A stretch of DNA of 16,272 nucleotides from Pseudorhodobacter antarcticus (GTDB taxonomy: Bacteria > Pseudomonadota > Alphaproteobacteria > Rhodobacterales > Rhodobacteraceae), in contig CAMAQR010000072.1 of the NCBI GenBank assembly GCA_945860375.1, positions 1 to 16,272 of the forward strand. Reading direction: 5' to 3'. Positions 14,189-16,272 of the stretch are shown here, piece after piece (positions within the stretch are counted from its first letter, which is position 1; every line of letters begins with the position of its first letter). The position numbers and the translations under genes are program-made. Below the pieces are notes generated by a model. That model was not told where the DNA came from. It worked only from the letters and a program-made list of their open reading frames with translations, and searched no databases.

Positions 14189-15093
14189 GTGCTGACTGGT
14201 TCCACCGAAGGGGTTGGAAGCAGGTGATCCTCGCCGTCCCCTACCTGTGGATGCTGCTGTTCTTTTCCGTCCCCTGCCTCATCATCGCCGCGATGAGTCT
14301 GGCGCTGGCCGCCACCGCCTCGCCGCCCTTCGAATTCCTGCCCGACTGGCCCTTCGCCAGCCTTGAAAATTTCGCCTATATCCTCTCCGACAGTCTTTAC
14401 GTCCGTGCCTATATCGTCTCGGCGATCAATGCGGCCACGGCGACGGCCTTTTGCCTCGCCCTGGGCTATCCGATGGCGCTGGCCATCGCGCGCACCTCGC
14501 GGCAGCGGCGAAATCTGTGGCTGATGGTGGTAATCCTGCCGTTCTGGATATCGTTCCTTCTGCGCGTTTACGCTTGGATGGGGCTGATGAGCGCCTCAAG
14601 CTGGTTCAACCAGTGGTTGACCGCCGTCGTCAACGCGTTCTTGCCCGAGGCCGCGCACCTGTCGAACCTGCCGATGATGAACAGCAACTTTGCCGTCATT
14701 CTGGTGATGGTCTATTCGTACCTGCCGTTCATGATCCTGCCGCTTTACGCCACGCTCGAACGCATGGACCCGAGCCTGACCGAGGCCGCGACTGACCTTG
14801 GCGCGCGGCCCCTCTGGACCTTCCTGCACGTCACGCTGCCCTTGTCGCTGCCCGGGATCATCGCGGGGTCGCTTCTGACCTTCATCCCGGCCTCGGGCGA
14901 GTTCGTGATCCCCAGCCTGGTCGGCGATCCGTCCGATCCGATGATCGGCCGCATCATCAACGAGGAGTTCGTGGGCGCCCGCGACTGGCCGCTGGCCTCG
15001 GCGGTGGCGATCACGCTTCTGGCGTTCCTGATGATCCCGATCCTGGTCTACAACCATTTCGAGGCGCGCGATCTGGCGCGGGCCAAGCCATGA
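14185..15093 (+). CDS. ABC transporter permease (PotB/PotH-like)
   Basis: A 302-residue inner-membrane protein with about six hydrophobic segments; the first (about 13-42) follows a basic N-terminus (WFHRRGWKQ). The EAA loop that docks on the ATPase is EAATDLGA at 200-207, followed by RPLWTFLHVTLPLSLPGI. SGEFVIPSLVGDP and MIGRIINEEF are typical of the PotB/PotH branch. The start is GTG at 14185, overlapping the ATPase stop TGA by 4 bases. It should pair with the next gene to form the transmembrane channel. The stop at 15091-15093 is itself part of an ATGA that opens a five-codon frame leading to the second permease. Confidence 0.94.
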   Translation: MSADWFHRRGWKQVILAVPYLWMLLFFSVPCLIIAAMSLALAATASPPFEFLPDWPFASLENFAYILSDSLYVRAYIVSAINAATATAFCLALGYPMALAIARTSRQRRNLWLMVVILPFWISFLLRVYAWMGLMSASSWFNQWLTAVVNAFLPEAAHLSNLPMMNSNFAVILVMVYSYLPFMILPLYATLERMDPSLTEAATDLGARPLWTFLHVTLPLSLPGIIAGSLLTFIPASGEFVIPSLVGDPSDPMIGRIINEEFVGARDWPLASAVAITLLAFLMIPILVYNHFEARDLARAKP

Positions 15094-15107
15094 AGCCCAC
15101 CCCATGA
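15090..15107 (+). other. Five-codon mini-ORF bridging the two permease genes
   Basis: ATG at 15090 overlaps the stop of the first permease (ATGA), reads five codons (MKPTP) and ends in TGA at 15105-15107, which overlaps the ATG of the second permease at 15104 (again ATGA). Both ends thus repeat the 4-base overlap used throughout this operon. The octamer CCATGAAG also occurs twice, 14 bases apart, so a short duplication is an alternative explanation. Its translation is unproven; it could carry ribosomes across the only non-overlapping junction in this part of the operon. Confidence 0.3.
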
Positions 15108-15904
15108 AGCGCAGCCTGCTCCTGACCTCGGTCCTCTGCTTCGGCGTGGCGTTCCTGTATGTGCCCATCGCGTCGATGATGGTCTATTCGTTTAATTCCT
15201 CGCGGCTGGCCACCGTCTGGGGCGGCTTCTCGACCGAGTGGTATGGCAAGCTGTGGGAGAATGATCAGGTCTGGGACGCGCTGTGGCTGTCGCTGCGCAT
15301 CGCGGCAGTGTCGGCGACGCTGGCCACCGCGCTAGGGGTGATGTCGGCGCTGGCGCTGGTGCGGTTCGGCGCGTTCCGGGGGCGGGGGCTGTTCGCCGCG
15401 CTGAACATAGCACCCCTCGTGCTTCCCGAGATCATCATCGCCATCGCCCTTCTGATGCTGTTCGTGATCATGGGCCACTACATCGGCTGGCCCGCGCAGC
15501 GGGGCGCCACCACGATCACGCTGGCCCATGCCACGCTGTCGGTAACCTATGTGGTGACGGTCGTGCGCGCCCGCCTGATCGCGATGGACCCGAGCCTCGA
15601 GGAAGCCGCGCTCGACATGGGCGCGCGTCCCCTGCAGGTGCTGGCCACCGTCACCCTGCCGATCATCGCCCCCGCGATCCTGGCGGGGTGGCTGCTGGCC
15701 TTCACTCTGTCGCTTGACAATGTGGTAGTGTCGAACTTCACCTCCGGACCCGGTGCCACGACGCTGCCCATCCTGATCTGGAGTAAGGTCAAACTTGGCG
15801 TCTCTCCCGATATCAATGCCCTCGCGACCGTGATGGTCCTGGCGGTGGCGGTCGTCGTTGCTCTGGCGGGGTTTGTTGCAGTGCGCAAAGGCAAAGCCCG
15901 GTAG
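15104..15904 (+). CDS. ABC transporter permease (PotC/PotI-like)
   Basis: A 266-residue inner-membrane protein with about six membrane segments. The EAA loop is EEAALDMGA around 166-174 followed by RPLQVLATVTLP, and the periplasmic YSFNSSRLATVWGGFSTEWY near residues 28-47 is characteristic of PotC/PotI. SLDNVVVSNFTSGPG and SPDINALATVMV complete the family pattern near the C-terminus. It completes the importer and is the last gene of the operon. The last codons (FVAVRKGKAR) lie next to an IS6-type transposase fragment, and the sequence GGGTTTGTTGCA at 15869-15880 resembles IS6-family ends. The natural C-terminus may therefore have been replaced, though the length is normal. The start is ATG 15104, 10 bases after the previous stop. 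Confidence 0.93.
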   Translation: MKRSLLLTSVLCFGVAFLYVPIASMMVYSFNSSRLATVWGGFSTEWYGKLWENDQVWDALWLSLRIAAVSATLATALGVMSALALVRFGAFRGRGLFAALNIAPLVLPEIIIAIALLMLFVIMGHYIGWPAQRGATTITLAHATLSVTYVVTVVRARLIAMDPSLEEAALDMGARPLQVLATVTLPIIAPAILAGWLLAFTLSLDNVVVSNFTSGPGATTLPILIWSKVKLGVSPDINALATVMVLAVAVVVALAGFVAVRKGKAR

Positions 15905-15995
15905 TCACTGAGTGCAACCATAGCGGATCGAGCTTCTTGGTGTTGTCAGAGGAACTTTTCTTGAGGCGATCGGGGCACCCCGTCTGCCTGACCGC

Positions 15996-16253
15996 ATGAC
16001 CCAGCGCTCCCCTTTCCGTTACTTCAAAACCAGCCCAGAGATCATCCGCTTGGCGGTGATGTTCTACATTCAGTTTCCGCTGTCGCTTCGCAACATGGAG
16101 GACCTCCTGCACGAGTGTGGTATCGAGATCAGCCACGAAACAGTGTGTTATTGGTGGAACCGTTTTGGTCCGATGTTTGCTCCATATCCACAAGTGCATG
16201 GCTGGCTTTGTTCGCGTTCTCACTCGGAACTACCAGCGACCACGCGTCTATAG
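15996..16253 (+). pseudogene. IS6-family transposase, truncated N-terminal fragment
   Basis: The first 62 or so residues (FRYFKTSPEIIRLAVMFYIQ, then FPLSLRNMEDLLHECGIEIS, HETVCYWWNRFGPMFA) are the typical N-terminal helix-turn-helix part of IS6-family DDE transposases. After about 16182 the homology stops, and the frame runs into unrelated codons to a stop at 16251-16253. The DDE catalytic domain (some 170 residues) is missing, so this copy cannot transpose itself. Relative to the usual family sequence, positions such as HECG and VCYWW look like point changes (HERG and VRFWW are common), consistent with decay. It lies 92 bases after the last permease gene and marks the right edge of the amine cluster. 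IS boundaries cannot be fixed from one end. Confidence 0.82.
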
Positions 16254-16272
16254 TGAGAGAGAGTTGGGTGCC
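16198..16272 (+). CDS. Possible start of an unidentified gene at the window edge
   Basis: From ATG 16198 an open frame of 25 codons (MAGFVRVLTRNYQRPRVYSE...) runs off the right edge, in a different frame from the transposase fragment. The composition is compatible with coding sequence, but there is no clear ribosome binding site, and it begins near the point where transposase homology ends. It may instead be an internal part of a gene joined to the IS remnant. No family recognised. Confidence 0.2.
   Translation, partial: MAGFVRVLTRNYQRPRVYSERELGA

Overview
The window is GC-rich, with strong GC bias at third codon positions in its real genes. Protein style and gene order suggest an alphaproteobacterium, probably Rhodobacterales (Rhodobacter/Paracoccus-like). 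This assignment comes from familiarity with such sequences, not from a search. There is no rRNA, tRNA or CRISPR array that I can see.

Layout. (1) 1-2316: a small catabolic locus. On the minus strand lie an enolase-superfamily (mandelate racemase/muconate lactonizing, glucarate-dehydratase-like) enzyme and the first codons of an Ldh2-type malate/lactate dehydrogenase. A LysR regulator is divergent from them, and a perfect palindrome sits at its ribosome binding site. (2) 2317-4012: about 1.7 kb of gene debris, partly AT-richer. It holds a fragment of a staphylococcal-nuclease-like protein, two unidentified minus-strand reading frames and no clearly intact gene. (3) 4013-5909: a DadA/PuuB-type FAD oxidase followed by an XRE-cupin regulator of PuuR-like architecture. 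(4) 6006-15904: a tightly packed operon of nine genes: flavin amine oxidase, aldehyde dehydrogenase, Cupin_3-type bicupin, class III (GSA-aminomutase-like) aminotransferase, second flavin amine oxidase, then a complete polyamine-type ABC importer (binding protein, ATPase, two permeases). Six consecutive junctions use 4-base stop/start overlaps. (5) 15905-16272: the 5' end of an IS6-family transposase gene, broken after about 62 codons, then unrelated sequence.

How it works together (inference): the importer brings in a polyamine or other amine. One or more of the three flavin oxidases and the aminotransferase remove amino groups, and the aldehyde dehydrogenase oxidises the resulting aldehyde to an acid. 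The XRE-cupin protein probably controls both transcription units: two closely related 18-base near-palindromes lie just upstream of the first oxidase (3950-3967) and of the nine-gene operon (5963-5980). The set resembles the Puu putrescine pathway in its PuuB-like oxidase, PuuR-like regulator, ALDH and importer. No gamma-glutamyl-putrescine synthetase or hydrolase is present, so this looks like a non-glutamylated or otherwise different amine pathway. This region is the best candidate here for an undescribed system.
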